Shown here: positions 35,734-45,055 of the stretch, in pieces
Layout of the letters: every line of letters begins with the position of its first letter
How positions within the stretch are numbered: the stretch's first letter is position 1
DNA from: Cyclobacterium jeungdonense
Lineage (GTDB): Bacteria > Bacteroidota > Bacteroidia > Cytophagales > Cyclobacteriaceae
DNA length: 64,000 bases
NCBI RefSeq assembly: GCF_010994275.1
Contig: NZ_WMCD01000007.1
Location: 186,001-250,000 of the forward strand
Reading direction: 5' to 3'
Notes under the pieces: model-generated
Told to the model about the DNA's origin: nothing
Database searches by the model: none
What the model saw: the letters and a program-made list of their open reading frames with translations, nothing else
Made by a program: the position numbers and the translations under genes

Positions 35734-37111
35734 GTCACAAAGAACTCAAAGAACCACGAAGAGCTCAGAGGTTTTTATTATAATTCTTCGTGTCCTTTGT
35801 GCATCCTTCGTGTGCTTTGTGACTAAAACCCCCGGAGTACTGTGCGTTAATTTTTGTCACAGAGAACTCAAAGAACCACAAAGGGCTCAGAGGTTTTTAT
35901 TATAATTCTTCGTGTCCTTTGTGCATCCTCCGTGTGCTTTGTGGCTAAAAACCTCGGAGTACGGTGCGTTATTTTTGTCACAGAGAACTCAAAGAACCAC
36001 GAAGAGCTCAGAGGTTTGTTTTTAATAATACTTCGTGTGCTTTGTGTCTATAAACCTCGGAGTACGGTGCGTTAATTTTTGTCACAGAGGACTCAAAGAA
36101 CCACGAAGAGCACAGAGGTTTGTTTTTAATAATACTTCGTGTTCTTTGTGGCTAAAAACCGCGGAGTACGATGCGTTATTTTTGTCACAGAGAACTCAAA
36201 GAACCACAAAGGGCTCAGAGGTTTTTATTATAATTCTTCGTGTGCTTTGTGCATCCTTTGTGTGCTTTGTGCCTAAAAACCGCGGAGTACGAAGCGTTAT
36301 TTTTGTCACAGAGAACTCAAAGAACCACGAAGAGCTCAGAGGTTTGTTTTTAATAATACTTCGTGTGCTTTGTGGCTAAAAAACCTCGGAGTACTATGCG
36401 GTAATTTTTGTCTCAGAGGACTCAAAGAACCACGAAGAGCTCAGAGTTTTTTTTACTATTACTTCGTGTGCTTTGTACATCCTTTGTGTGCTTTGTGTCT
36501 AAAACCTCGGAGTACGGTGCGTTAATTTTTGTCACAGAGAACTCAAAGAACCACAAAGGGCTCAGAGGTTTTTTTTACTATTACTTCGTGTGCTTTGTGC
36601 ATCCTTTGTGTCTATAAACCTCGGAGTACGGTGCGTCAATTTTTGTCACAGAGGACTCAAAGAACCACAAAGGGCTCAGAGTTTTTTTTACTATTACTTC
36701 GTGTGCTTTGTGCATCCTTTGTGTCTATAAACCTCGGAGTACGGTGCGTCAATTTTTGTCACAGAGGACTCAAAGAACCACAAAGGGCTCAGAGTTTTTT
36801 TTACTATTACTTCGTGTCCTTTGTGCATCTTCCGTGTGCTTTGTGTCTAAAACCTCGGAGTACGGTGCGTTAATTTTTGTCGCAGAGGACTCAAAGAACC
36901 ACAAAGGGCTCAGAGGTTTTTATTATAATTCTTCGTGTCCTTTGTGCATCCTCCGTGTGCTTTGTGACTAAAACCCTCGGAGTACTGTGCGTTAATTTTT
37001 ATCACAGAGAACTCAAAGAACCACAAAGGGCTCAGAATTTTTTTATAATTCTTCGTGTCCTTTGTGCATCCTTCGTGTGCTTTGTGTCTATAAACCTCGG
37101 AGTACGATGCT
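35734..37111. repeat. Family D tandem array, twelve units of about 104-122 bp
   Basis: Units begin (TTTTTGTCACAGAG) at about 35734, 35856, 35977, 36081, 36184, 36305, 36410, 36531, 36645, 36758, 36879 and 37001. Spacings are about 121-122 bp or 103-105 bp, with two at about 113-114. Each contains AACTCAAAGAACCACRAAGR and GCTCAGAGG, a T-rich middle, then one or two copies of CTTCGTGTCCTTTGTG-type phrases, and ends CTCGGAGTACGGTGCGTTA. The length classes differ by loss of one roughly 17-base CTTTGTGCATCC sub-repeat. There are no unique spacers. The open frames crossing it (SQRTQRTTKGSE type) are artefacts. Confidence 0.95.
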
Positions 37112-38371
37112 TTAAATCACCATCCCCGCGGCGACGGTTTCGTTGGTATTGGGGTCGATGAGGATGATGGAGCCGGTTTGGCGGTTGCGGCGATAGCCAT
37201 CGAAAAACAACGGCTGGGCCGACCTGATGCTGATACGGGCAATGTCGTTCATGCCAATCTGATCTACCCCTTCTTCCCGGTGTAGCGTGTTTACGTTTAC
37301 CCGATACAGGATCTCCTTTACCATCACCTGGCATTCCTTGGTGGTGTGCTTTAGCAGCAGTTTGCTCCTGCCAAGCAGCTTTTGCTGGCTCATCCAACAG
37401 ACCATTACATCCAGATCCTGAGCGACGGTAGGTACATTATTTGGCCTTACCAACATATCCCCCCGGCTAATATCCAGTTCGTCTTCCAGTGTCATGGTTA
37501 CCGACATGGGCGAAAAGGCTTCGGCAATGGGTTGCCCATCCAGTTCGATGCTTTTGATTTTGGAGGTGAATCCTGAGGGCAGCACCTTCACATCGTCTCC
37601 AGGTTTAAAAATCCCTCCTTCGATCCGGCCGGCATAGCCCCTGAAATCCTGGTGCTCGTGGGTATGGGGACGAATGACCATCTGTACCGGAAAGCGGCAA
37701 TCAATATGGTTCAAATCGGAAGCGATGTGTACGTTTTCCAGCAAATAGAGCAGTGTAGGTCCTTCGTACCAATCCATATTTTTGGACCGATCCACCACGT
37801 TATCTCCTTTCAAGGCAGAGATGGGCACAAAATGCACGTCCTTGATTTCCATTTTACTGGCAAAAGCCTTGTAATCCTTGATGATTTGTTCGAAAACAGC
37901 TTCGTCATAGTCCACCAGGTCCATTTTGTTTACGCAGACAATCACGTGGGGGATTTTGAGCAGGGAAGCGATAAAAGAATGGCGGTAGGTTTGCTCCAGC
38001 AGTCCCTTTCTGGCATCGATCAGGATAATGGCCAGGTTGGCTGTGGAAGCTCCGGTGACCATATTCCGGGTGTATTGAATATGACCGGGAGTATCGGCAA
38101 TGATGAATTTTCGTTTGGGTGTGGCAAAGTACCGGTAGGCCACATCGATGGTGATGCCTTGTTCCCTTTCCGACTTGAGGCCATCGGTCAACAGCGAAAG
38201 GTCCACGTAGTCAAAGCCTTTTTTCTCGCTGGAAGTTTTGACTGCCGCTATCTGATCTTCAAAAATAGATTTGGAATCAAATAAAAGCCTTCCGATCAGG
38301 GTACTTTTCCCATCATCCACCGATCCGGCAGTCGTAAATCGTAAGAGTTGATTGGTTTCTTGTATGCTCAT
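37112..38371 (-). CDS. cysN: Sulfate adenylyltransferase subunit 1 (GTPase)
   Basis: A 419-residue elongation-factor-like GTPase that drives ATP + sulfate to adenylylsulfate together with CysD. The P-loop is GSVDDGKS (16-23), G2/G3 parts include EREQGITIDVAYR and DTPGHIQYTRNM, and G4 is NKMDLVDYD. The C-terminal beta-barrel domains follow (GYAGRIEGGIFKPGDDV). There is no fused C-terminal APS kinase; a separate cysC is at 40.5-41.1 kb. The usual cysDN adjacency is broken here by 1.2 kb of repeats (38372-39604). The stop codon abuts the last unit of the family D array. Confidence 0.96.
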   Translation of the reverse strand: MSIQETNQLLRFTTAGSVDDGKSTLIGRLLFDSKSIFEDQIAAVKTSSEKKGFDYVDLSLLTDGLKSEREQGITIDVAYRYFATPKRKFIIADTPGHIQYTRNMVTGASTANLAIILIDARKGLLEQTYRHSFIASLLKIPHVIVCVNKMDLVDYDEAVFEQIIKDYKAFASKMEIKDVHFVPISALKGDNVVDRSKNMDWYEGPTLLYLLENVHIASDLNHIDCRFPVQMVIRPHTHEHQDFRGYAGRIEGGIFKPGDDVKVLPSGFTSKIKSIELDGQPIAEAFSPMSVTMTLEDELDISRGDMLVRPNNVPTVAQDLDVMVCWMSQQKLLGRSKLLLKHTTKECQVMVKEILYRVNVNTLHREEGVDQIGMNDIARISIRSAQPLFFDGYRRNRQTGSIILIDPNTNETVAAGMVI

Positions 38372-38573
38372 GCTCGTTATTTTATTTCTTTATTCAGTAT
38401 CTGTCCACCTAATTTTTTATGTCACGTCTGAAGGCAGGTATGGGATTTTTATGCTATCAAAATTATTTTTTATCACAGAGGGCTCAAAGAACCACAAAGA
38501 ACACAAAGGTTCTATTTTCTCTAAGCTTCCATTTCTCCTAGTCCCTTTGTCCATTCATCAAACCATCAACCAC

Positions 38574-39331
38574 CGTCATTGCGAGCGCCAGCGAAGCAAT
38601 CTGATCCGAAGCGGAACCGCAAGTACTTCGTAGAATAACATCAGAAAACGAGTGATGGATACGTATTCTGACAGACTGCCGCGGGTGCGATGAGTGATGC
38701 GATCCTCTTTTGTCCTAAAACGCACCCTCGCAGTGACGACATCCTCACATCATCAAACCATCAACCACCGTCATTGCGAGCGCAGCGAAGCAATCTGATC
38801 CGAAGCGAGTCCTGCAAGGCCTTCGTATAATACTATCCAAAAACGAGTGATGGATACGTATTCCGACAGACTGCCACGGGTGCGATGAGTGATGCGATCC
38901 TCTTTTGTCCTAAAACGCACCCTCGCAGTGACGACATCCTCACTTCATCAAACCATCAACCACCGTCATTGCGAGCGCCAGCGAAGCAATCTGATTCGAG
39001 GCAAGACCTGCAAGGCCTTCCTAGAATACCATCATAAAACGAATGATGGAATCGTATTCCGACAGACTGCCGCGGGAGCGTAGGACGATCTCCATAGTTT
39101 ATAGTGAACAAAAAACGCACCCTCGCAGTGACGACATCCTCACTTCATCAAACCATCAACCACCGTCATTGCGAGCGCCAGCGAAGCAATCTGATCCGAA
39201 GCGAGACCTGCAAGGACTTCGTAGAATACCACCATAAAACGAATGATGGAATCGTATTCCGACAGACTGCCACGGGTGCCCGATCAATTACGATCATTCG
39301 ATTTGACTCCTTCTGCACCCTCGCAGTGACG
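38574..39331. repeat. Family E: four tandem elements between cysN and cysD
   Basis: Elements at 38574-38738, 38769-38933, 38964-39133 and 39164-39331, period 195-200 bp. Each begins CGTCATTGCGAGCGC and ends CACCCTCGCAGTGACG, so the ends are inverted repeats (11 of 12 bases). Interiors share GAAGCAATCTGATCCGAAGC, AACGAATGATGGA and CCGACAGACTGCC. Linkers are CATCATCAAACCATCAACCAC. Flanks: a family D fragment at 38465-38520 and 39420-39555, and CT-rich tracts at 39355-39415 and 39560-39604. Other single copies: 34695-34861 and 44513-44679. Confidence 0.92.
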
Positions 39332-39604
39332 GCGCCATCATCCGATCACTACATCATCCCTTCGTCTCTTCGTCCCTAAGTCTCCACATCTCTCAGTCTC
39401 CTAGTCTCCTCGTCCTTTTCCCAGAAACTCTGCGCCCTTTGTGACCTCTCTGTGTACTTTGTGACGAATTTTTGTCTGAAAGCACATTTATACAATTGCG
39501 TTACTATTTTTTTTGTCACAGAGATCTCAAAGAACTAGGAAGGGCACTAAGGTTTTATTTTCCCTGAGTCTCCACCTCTCTAAGTCTCCACATCTCTCAG
39601 TCTC

Positions 39605-40510
39605 CTAAAAGTACCCGCTCTTCTTCCGGTCCTCCATGGCTGTTTCGCCGCGTTTGTCATCCGCACGTGTTCCCCTTTCGGTGGTTCGGGTGGTGGCTAC
39701 TTCGGCAATGATTTTTTCCAGATCATCGGCATCGGATTCCACGGCTCCCGTGATGGGCATGTCTCCGCAAGTCCGGTACCGGACGGTCATCGTCTTTATT
39801 TCCTCCTCAGGCTTCAACTGAATGAAATCCGATTTGGCCAGGATTACCCCATCCCGCACCACGCACTCCCGCTGATGGGAAAAGTACAGGGAGGGCAAAT
39901 CGATGTTTTGGTCTTGTATGTATTGCCACACGTCCATCTCCGTCCAGTTGGAAATCGGAAACACGCGGAAGTGTTCGCCCATGTGTTTTTTACCATTAAA
40001 GAGGTTCCAGAGCTCGGGCCGTTGGTTTTTGGGATCCCACTGTCCGAATTCATCCCGATGGGAAAAGAACCGCTCCTTTGCCCGGGCTTTTTCTTCATCC
40101 CTACGGGCGCCTCCCATGGCTGCATCTATTTTGTATTCCTCCAGGGTATCCAGCAAGGTTACGGTCTGCAGGGCATTCCGGCTGGCATTGGCGCCGGTCT
40201 CTTCCCGTACCTTTCCCTCGTCAATGCTTTTCTGTACGGATCCCACGATCAACTGTACTCCCAGCTTTTCCACCAGTGCATCACGGAAGGCGATGGTTTC
40301 CGGAAAATTATGCCCGGTATCTATGTGGATCAGAGGAAAGGGGATCCGGGAAGGGTAAAATGCCTTCCGCGACAGGTGGGCCAGTACAATGCTGTCCTTT
40401 CCGCCGGAAAAAAGAAGCGCCGGCTTTTCAAACTGAGAGACCACCTCCCGGATTACAAAAATCGCCTCAGCTTCCAGTTCTTCCAGATGGGATAGATAAT
40501 AATGTGCCAT
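39605..40510 (-). CDS. cysD: Sulfate adenylyltransferase subunit 2
   Basis: A 301-residue PP-loop ATP pyrophosphatase, the catalytic subunit of ATP sulfurylase. The PP-loop is SGGKDS (35-40); then HIDTGHNFPETIAFRD, DAAMGGARRDEEKARAKERF and the C-terminal RYRTCGDMPITGAVES and RGTRADDKRGETAMEDRKK, all standard for CysD. Length matches the family (about 300). It starts 5 bases after the cysC stop, so cysC-cysD are an operon, while cysN is displaced by the family E array. Confidence 0.97.
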   Translation of the reverse strand: MAHYYLSHLEELEAEAIFVIREVVSQFEKPALLFSGGKDSIVLAHLSRKAFYPSRIPFPLIHIDTGHNFPETIAFRDALVEKLGVQLIVGSVQKSIDEGKVREETGANASRNALQTVTLLDTLEEYKIDAAMGGARRDEEKARAKERFFSHRDEFGQWDPKNQRPELWNLFNGKKHMGEHFRVFPISNWTEMDVWQYIQDQNIDLPSLYFSHQRECVVRDGVILAKSDFIQLKPEEEIKTMTVRYRTCGDMPITGAVESDADDLEKIIAEVATTRTTERGTRADDKRGETAMEDRKKSGYF

Positions 40511-40515
40511 AGTTA

Positions 40516-41106
40516 CTATTTTAATTTTTTGTCCAATGCTTCTACCAATTGCGTGACCCCTTTTTCCAACGGAACTTCAGCGGTTTTGATCACCTTAAAG
40601 GGGGATTCGGGTGCTTCGTAGGGGGAATCAATCCCTGTAAAATCTTTAATCAATCCCTGCCGGGCTTTTTGATACAACCCTTTGACATCTCGCTGTTCGC
40701 AGACCTTCAGGGGACAATCCACAAAAATCTCCAGAAAACGGTCGGAACCTACCCGATCCCGTATCATATCCCGATCGGATCGGAAGGGAGAGATAAAGGC
40801 CGATAAAACGATCAGTCCGGCATCCATCATCAACTGCGCCACTTCGGCGATCCGGCGAATGTTTTCTACCCGATCTTCCTTGCTGAAACTTAGGTCGCTG
40901 CACAGGCCGGTGCGAATGTTGTCCCCGTCCAGCAGGTACGTATGATAACCGATTTGGAACAGAGACTGCTCCGTGGCATTGGCCAGGGTGGATTTGCCGG
41001 AGCCGGACAGACCGGTAAACCAGATCAGCGCGGGTTTTTGTCCCAGGGCTTCTTGCCGGAGTTGCCGTGTAATCTTAAATTCCGATGGATGAATGTTTTC
41101 CTGCAT
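40516..41106 (-). CDS. cysC: Adenylylsulfate kinase
   Basis: A 196-residue kinase that phosphorylates adenylylsulfate to PAPS. Walker A is GLSGSGKST (32-40). It has LLDGDNIRTGLCSDLSFS (APS binding), S106 in FISPFRSDRD, the position that carries the transient phosphate in relatives, and FVDCPLKVCEQRDVKGLY with the DVKGLY stretch. All expected motifs are there, at normal length. It lies 35 bases downstream of the permease gene and 5 bases upstream of cysD. Its presence as a stand-alone gene points to PAPS as the pathway's product. Confidence 0.97.
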   Translation of the reverse strand: MQENIHPSEFKITRQLRQEALGQKPALIWFTGLSGSGKSTLANATEQSLFQIGYHTYLLDGDNIRTGLCSDLSFSKEDRVENIRRIAEVAQLMMDAGLIVLSAFISPFRSDRDMIRDRVGSDRFLEIFVDCPLKVCEQRDVKGLYQKARQGLIKDFTGIDSPYEAPESPFKVIKTAEVPLEKGVTQLVEALDKKLK

Positions 41107-41141
41107 AGAAATCCCGCGGCATCACTGCTGCTTTGATTGAT

Positions 41142-42899
41142 TTATAAATAATACCATTGGATAAACAAGATGACAACCGTTCCGTAGATCAGTGTCAGCG
41201 GAAATCCAATGGCAAAATAATCCTTAAACTTATAATTTCCGGGCCCCATGACCATCAGATTGGTTTGATAACCTATGGGGGTCATGAAATCTCCGGAAGC
41301 AGCAAAAGCGATGGCCACGAAAAAGGGTGTCAAAGGTTGCCCCAACTGTTGCCCTAACTCCATCGCAATGGGAAACATGATGGATACCGCCGCCGCATTG
41401 GTGATCAGGCTGGTCAAAACCAGGGTCATCATAAATAGCAACAGTAATGCCCATACCGGATCGGAACCTTGCGTCAGGTAAAGCAGTCCCGTAACCAGCA
41501 TATTGGCCGCTCCGGAATTATTCAGTGCCACTCCCAGAGACAGTGAACAAACCAGAATCAGTAAGAGATCCAGGTCCACCGCCTTCCGTAAAGTCTGCAA
41601 ATTTAACACTTTAAATAAATACAGGGTAAGGATTCCGGCAAAAGCTGCCATAAAAAGATCTACCCAGCCTATAATCCCGGTAAACAACAGGGCCAAGGCC
41701 AGCAAGGAAGGTAAGCCCCGAAACCGCCCGTTTTCCTGCTTGAGTTCTCCCCTCAGCGTAATGATAATCAGGTCTTTCAGGTATTCGTTTCGGTTGTAAT
41801 CCTTTCCGGTCAGCATCAAAAACAGGTCCCCCGCCTGCACCTTGGTTTCTCCTATGTTTCCTTTTAGCTGGGTTCCGTTCCGATGAATGGAGATGATAGA
41901 AGCGCGGTAGCGGTTGCGGAAGTCACTGTCTTTGATCTTTTCGCCGATCAGAGACGAACTGGCAGGTACTACTGCTTCTGTAAGCTGAAAGAACCCATAA
42001 TTGGACACATGTCCTTCTTCCGGCAGACTTAGACCGTTTTCTTCGCGGATTAGGTCCAGAATGGCCTCCGAATTGCCAGTAAAAAAAAGCTTATCTCCTT
42101 CCTGCAGGATTTCATTGGGGCCCACGGGAGAAATTTCCTGGTTACCCCTTTTGATTTCCGCTAGAAATATTTCCTTTAGTTTTCGCAATCCGGCTTCTTT
42201 CACCGTTTTGCCATGCATTTTGGATCCCTGCGGCAGGCGGGTTTCGACCAGATATTCGTTTAGGTGATCAATGATTTCACTTTTATTTTCCTCCCTGACC
42301 GGAAGCAAGTGATTGGAGGCTATACTCAGGTATAGGATTCCAAAGAAGGCCACCAGCAAGCCCAGGTAAAGGAAGTCCTCAAACCCCAGCAAGGGAAGGT
42401 CGTATTGGCTGATCAGTCCGTTTAGCACCAGGTTGGTAGAAGTGCCTACCACGGTGATCATGCCACCGAGAATGGTGGAAAAGGAAAGCGGGATCAGAAA
42501 TTTGGAAGCCGGGTACTTATTGGTCTTGGTCCATTCCTTTACATAGGGAATCATAAACGCTACCACAGGGGTATTGTTTAGCACCGCTGACAAACTCCCT
42601 ACCAGCAGCATCAGGCGAACCCGAAATACGCCCGGTTTCAGTTTTTGGCTAAAAATTCTAAAAAAGAAGCCGTTTCCGATGTTCTGCTGAATGCCAGCCG
42701 TAAGACCAATAAGTAGAAAGATAACGATGATCTGTTTATTGGCAAGCCCCAACAAAAACTCCTCCGGCTGAATGATCTGCAGCAGGAGCAATAAAAAAAC
42801 CGCCCCCAAAAATGCGAAAGACGGTCGAAGCAGGTCTCGGTAAAGTACCAGTACCAATCCTGCCACTATCAATAAGGTAATAAGGCTGGGAGAAAACAT
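41142..42899 (-). CDS. SLC13/DASS-type permease with RCK_C domains, likely sulfate transporter
   Basis: A 585-residue inner-membrane protein with about 10-12 membrane segments interrupted by a cytoplasmic loop (about 205-395) that holds two TrkA-C/RCK_C domains (GSKMHGKTVKEAGLRKLKEI and NEILQEGDKLFFTGNSEAI; then SSLIGEKIKDSDFRNRYRAS and VQAGDLFLMLTGK). The membrane part has the family repeats VGTSTNLVLNGL and SITNAAAVSIMFPIAM-like segments (TSLITNAAAVSIMFPIAM, GDFMTPIGYQTNLMV). Such proteins in the DASS family import sulfate or dicarboxylates with Na+. Being first of the cysC-cysD set, sulfate is the likely substrate. Confidence 0.9.
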   Translation of the reverse strand: MFSPSLITLLIVAGLVLVLYRDLLRPSFAFLGAVFLLLLLQIIQPEEFLLGLANKQIIVIFLLIGLTAGIQQNIGNGFFFRIFSQKLKPGVFRVRLMLLVGSLSAVLNNTPVVAFMIPYVKEWTKTNKYPASKFLIPLSFSTILGGMITVVGTSTNLVLNGLISQYDLPLLGFEDFLYLGLLVAFFGILYLSIASNHLLPVREENKSEIIDHLNEYLVETRLPQGSKMHGKTVKEAGLRKLKEIFLAEIKRGNQEISPVGPNEILQEGDKLFFTGNSEAILDLIREENGLSLPEEGHVSNYGFFQLTEAVVPASSSLIGEKIKDSDFRNRYRASIISIHRNGTQLKGNIGETKVQAGDLFLMLTGKDYNRNEYLKDLIIITLRGELKQENGRFRGLPSLLALALLFTGIIGWVDLFMAAFAGILTLYLFKVLNLQTLRKAVDLDLLLILVCSLSLGVALNNSGAANMLVTGLLYLTQGSDPVWALLLLFMMTLVLTSLITNAAAVSIMFPIAMELGQQLGQPLTPFFVAIAFAASGDFMTPIGYQTNLMVMGPGNYKFKDYFAIGFPLTLIYGTVVILFIQWYYL

Positions 42900-43545
42900 C
42901 TAGGGTTATAAGTCGGATACAGCTTCGCCCGGTGAGTCCCAAAAAGGACTTAGGCTGGTAAGCAATGGGTTGCCCGCAGAGGGAAGTAACTCCCTGCTTT
43001 GTATTTTCAGGAGCGAGGCTATCTGTTACTGGTTTTTTGGGATTAATTGGATCGGCCGCAAATCCACAGCTCACCTTACGCTCGCCGCCAGTATCAGCCG
43101 TCTGAAGACCTAAAAGTAGTGGGGCAGTAATTTATTTCAAAACTTTAGGGGGGATTTAAATGGGCCTACCAGGTGCCCCTTCTAAAGGGACAAAACACCT
43201 GAATAATTTTCAAATATTCTATTTTGTATTATAAATATGTTTTTCTGTTTTTGAGAAGATAATTTTTCATTTATGGGCGTTTTCGTACTCAAAATTATTT
43301 TTATGTTATCCCTATCGGTTTACTAGGAAAATGTCTTTTCGCCTGCCATTTTCCGAAAAGAATTATCATTTTATTTGGTCGTGAAAAAGTGCTGATTTAG
43401 ATTTATAAGGCTGATCAATTTCAGCCATCGTTTACATTTGATGTTTTTTCTTAATCGTAAGATAGCTGGGGTCAATAGAGAAATCATCCTGCATTATGCA
43501 GGTCAATGGACTATTTCAACGGCCAATTCATTTATAATTTGAAAC
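42900..43545. other. Divergent spacer with structured leader-like segment
   Basis: On the minus strand, 43110-42900 forms a possible leader of the permease gene with several stem-loops: GCAGGGAGT...ACTTCCCTCTGC near 42974-42998 and AGTCC-TTTTT-GGGACT near 42932-42950, close to the ATG. Another hairpin pairs CAGGTG with CACCTG near 43168-43201. I could not match these to any riboswitch class I know. On the plus side, TACATTTG (43433-43440) is a -7-like box about 105 bases before the metallophosphoesterase gene. No gene is supported. Confidence 0.45.
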
Positions 43546-44487
43546 ATGAACTACCGTTTTGGACTGATTCTAATTATTTCGTCTTGCCTGAGTGCCTGCT
43601 TTCCCTCTGAAAATAATACGCTAACCTTTATGGCCGTCGGTGATATGCCCTATCACCTTCCCGAAGATTTTGAGCGTTTTGACCGTCTGATACAGAGGAT
43701 TAATACAGCCAATCCTGATTTTTCCCTACACGTGGGAGATATCAAATCCGGTGGCACGCCTTGTTCGGATGCCTATTTTACAACAATCAAGGGTTATTTC
43801 GATCAATTTGAACAGCCCCTGATTTATACGCCCGGAGACAATGAATGGACGGATTGCCACCGGGAGGCTTGCGGGGGTTATGATCCGGAAGAACGCCTGG
43901 ATAAACTGCGGCAACTATTTTATTCCACCGATCAAAGCCAGGGAAAAAATCCGATGACCCTGCAGCGGCAAAATAGCTGGGAAGGCTTTGAAAAGTTTCC
44001 TGAAAATGCCCGATGGCAACAGGCAGCCATTACTTTCGGAACGTTTCATGTGATTGGATCAAATAATAATTTCAAATTGGATTCGGCTGCCCTGAACGAT
44101 GAGTTTTACGAGCGGGAACTAGCCAACAATTTTTGGTTGAAACAGCTTTTTGAACAAGCCCGGGAAACGCAAAGCCGAGGCATCGTACTGGTATTGCATG
44201 CGGGACTGGACTACCAAGCCCGAAACGAGCGCAACGGGCATGCCAGTTTTGTGCAGTTGCTGCGGGAACAGGTACTGGATTTTGGCAAACCGGTATTGCT
44301 ATTGTACGGAGACCATCACCGCTTTATGGTAGACCAGCCGCTTCGTGACAGTATCGGCAAAACCATCACGAATTTTACGGCGGTGCAGGTCTTTGGCGAT
44401 CGGGACATGCATGCCGTTCGGGTAGTCGTATCCCCCGAAAACCCCAATTTATTTTTGATTGATCCCTTCTACGTTGCGGAAAATTAA
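43546..44487 (+). CDS. Calcineurin-like metallophosphoesterase lipoprotein
   Basis: The 313-residue product begins with a lipoprotein signal (LILIISSCLSAC, Cys about residue 18). The metallophosphoesterase metal-binding motifs follow: MAVGDMPYH (D), LHVGDIKSGG (GDxxxxG), YTPGDNEWTDCH (GDNE, replacing GNHD), VLHAGLDYQ (H) and LYGDHHRFM (GDHH). The enzyme is thus a two-metal phosphatase or phosphodiesterase outside the inner membrane. The GDNEW form is known from a subgroup of secreted calcineurin-like proteins. It is on the plus strand, opposite to the sulfate cluster. The substrate is unknown. Confidence 0.88.
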   Translation: MNYRFGLILIISSCLSACFPSENNTLTFMAVGDMPYHLPEDFERFDRLIQRINTANPDFSLHVGDIKSGGTPCSDAYFTTIKGYFDQFEQPLIYTPGDNEWTDCHREACGGYDPEERLDKLRQLFYSTDQSQGKNPMTLQRQNSWEGFEKFPENARWQQAAITFGTFHVIGSNNNFKLDSAALNDEFYERELANNFWLKQLFEQARETQSRGIVLVLHAGLDYQARNERNGHASFVQLLREQVLDFGKPVLLLYGDHHRFMVDQPLRDSIGKTITNFTAVQVFGDRDMHAVRVVVSPENPNLFLIDPFYVAEN

Positions 44488-44512
44488 GGCCAATCATCAA
44501 ATCAACAATAAC

Positions 44513-44679
44513 CGTCATTGCGAGCGCTAGCGAAGCAATCTGATCCGAAGCTAAATCACAAGTCCTTCGTAGAATGCCATTAGAAAACGAGTAGCACAAA
44601 CGTATTCCGACAGACTGCCGCGGGTGCTGGAGCAGATACCGCCATTCGATTTGACTCCGTCTGCACCCTCGCAGTGACG
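44513..44679. repeat. Family E element, single copy
   Basis: Begins CGTCATTGCGAGCGC and ends CACCCTCGCAGTGACG with the same interior blocks as the four tandem copies at 38.6-39.3 kb, in the same orientation. It starts about 25 bases after the metallophosphoesterase stop. It is followed by a CT-rich tract and a family D fragment (44740-44880). Confidence 0.9.
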
Positions 44680-45055
44680 ATGCTCGCTCCCTCTCTCTTA
44701 GTCTCCTGGTCCCGTCCCCCTTCGTCTATTCCCAAAAACTCCCTGCCCTTTGCGTCCTCTCTGTGTACTTTGTGACAAACTTTTGTTTGAAAGCATATCC
44801 ACCCACCCTATTCTATTACGGTACTTTTTTTTTGTCACTAAGGCCTCAAAGAACCACAAAGAACTCAAAGGTTTTATTTTCTCTAGGTCTCTATATCTTC
44901 CCTACACTTCGCCGCTTAGTCTTAACTCGAATTCAGCTGTGTTGGTTAGGGGTTAAAACGGTTCGATACGGGATAGGCTTTAGGCTCTGACCTGTTTGCA
45001 TTTGGTGGGATGGTCTTTTTTTCAGGAACCGATTTTCGAAGCATCCACTAGTTTT

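Noticed and set aside
35734..37111. CRISPR array
   Set aside because: Units are 104-122 bp, contiguous and similar over their whole length. There are no unique spacers and no cas genes.
35734..37161. Chain of short proteins in the repeat array (SQRTQRTTKGSE type)
   Set aside because: They are translations of the tandem repeat itself, change frame with unit length, and lack any start context.
42736..43074. 112-residue frame upstream of the permease gene on the minus strand
   Set aside because: It enters the permease gene in another frame and lacks recognisable features; the upstream part looks like a structured non-coding segment.
42900..43110. Known riboswitch (cobalamin, SAM-I or SAM-II) before the permease gene
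   Set aside because: The conserved boxes of those classes that I can recall are not present; only generic stem-loops are seen.
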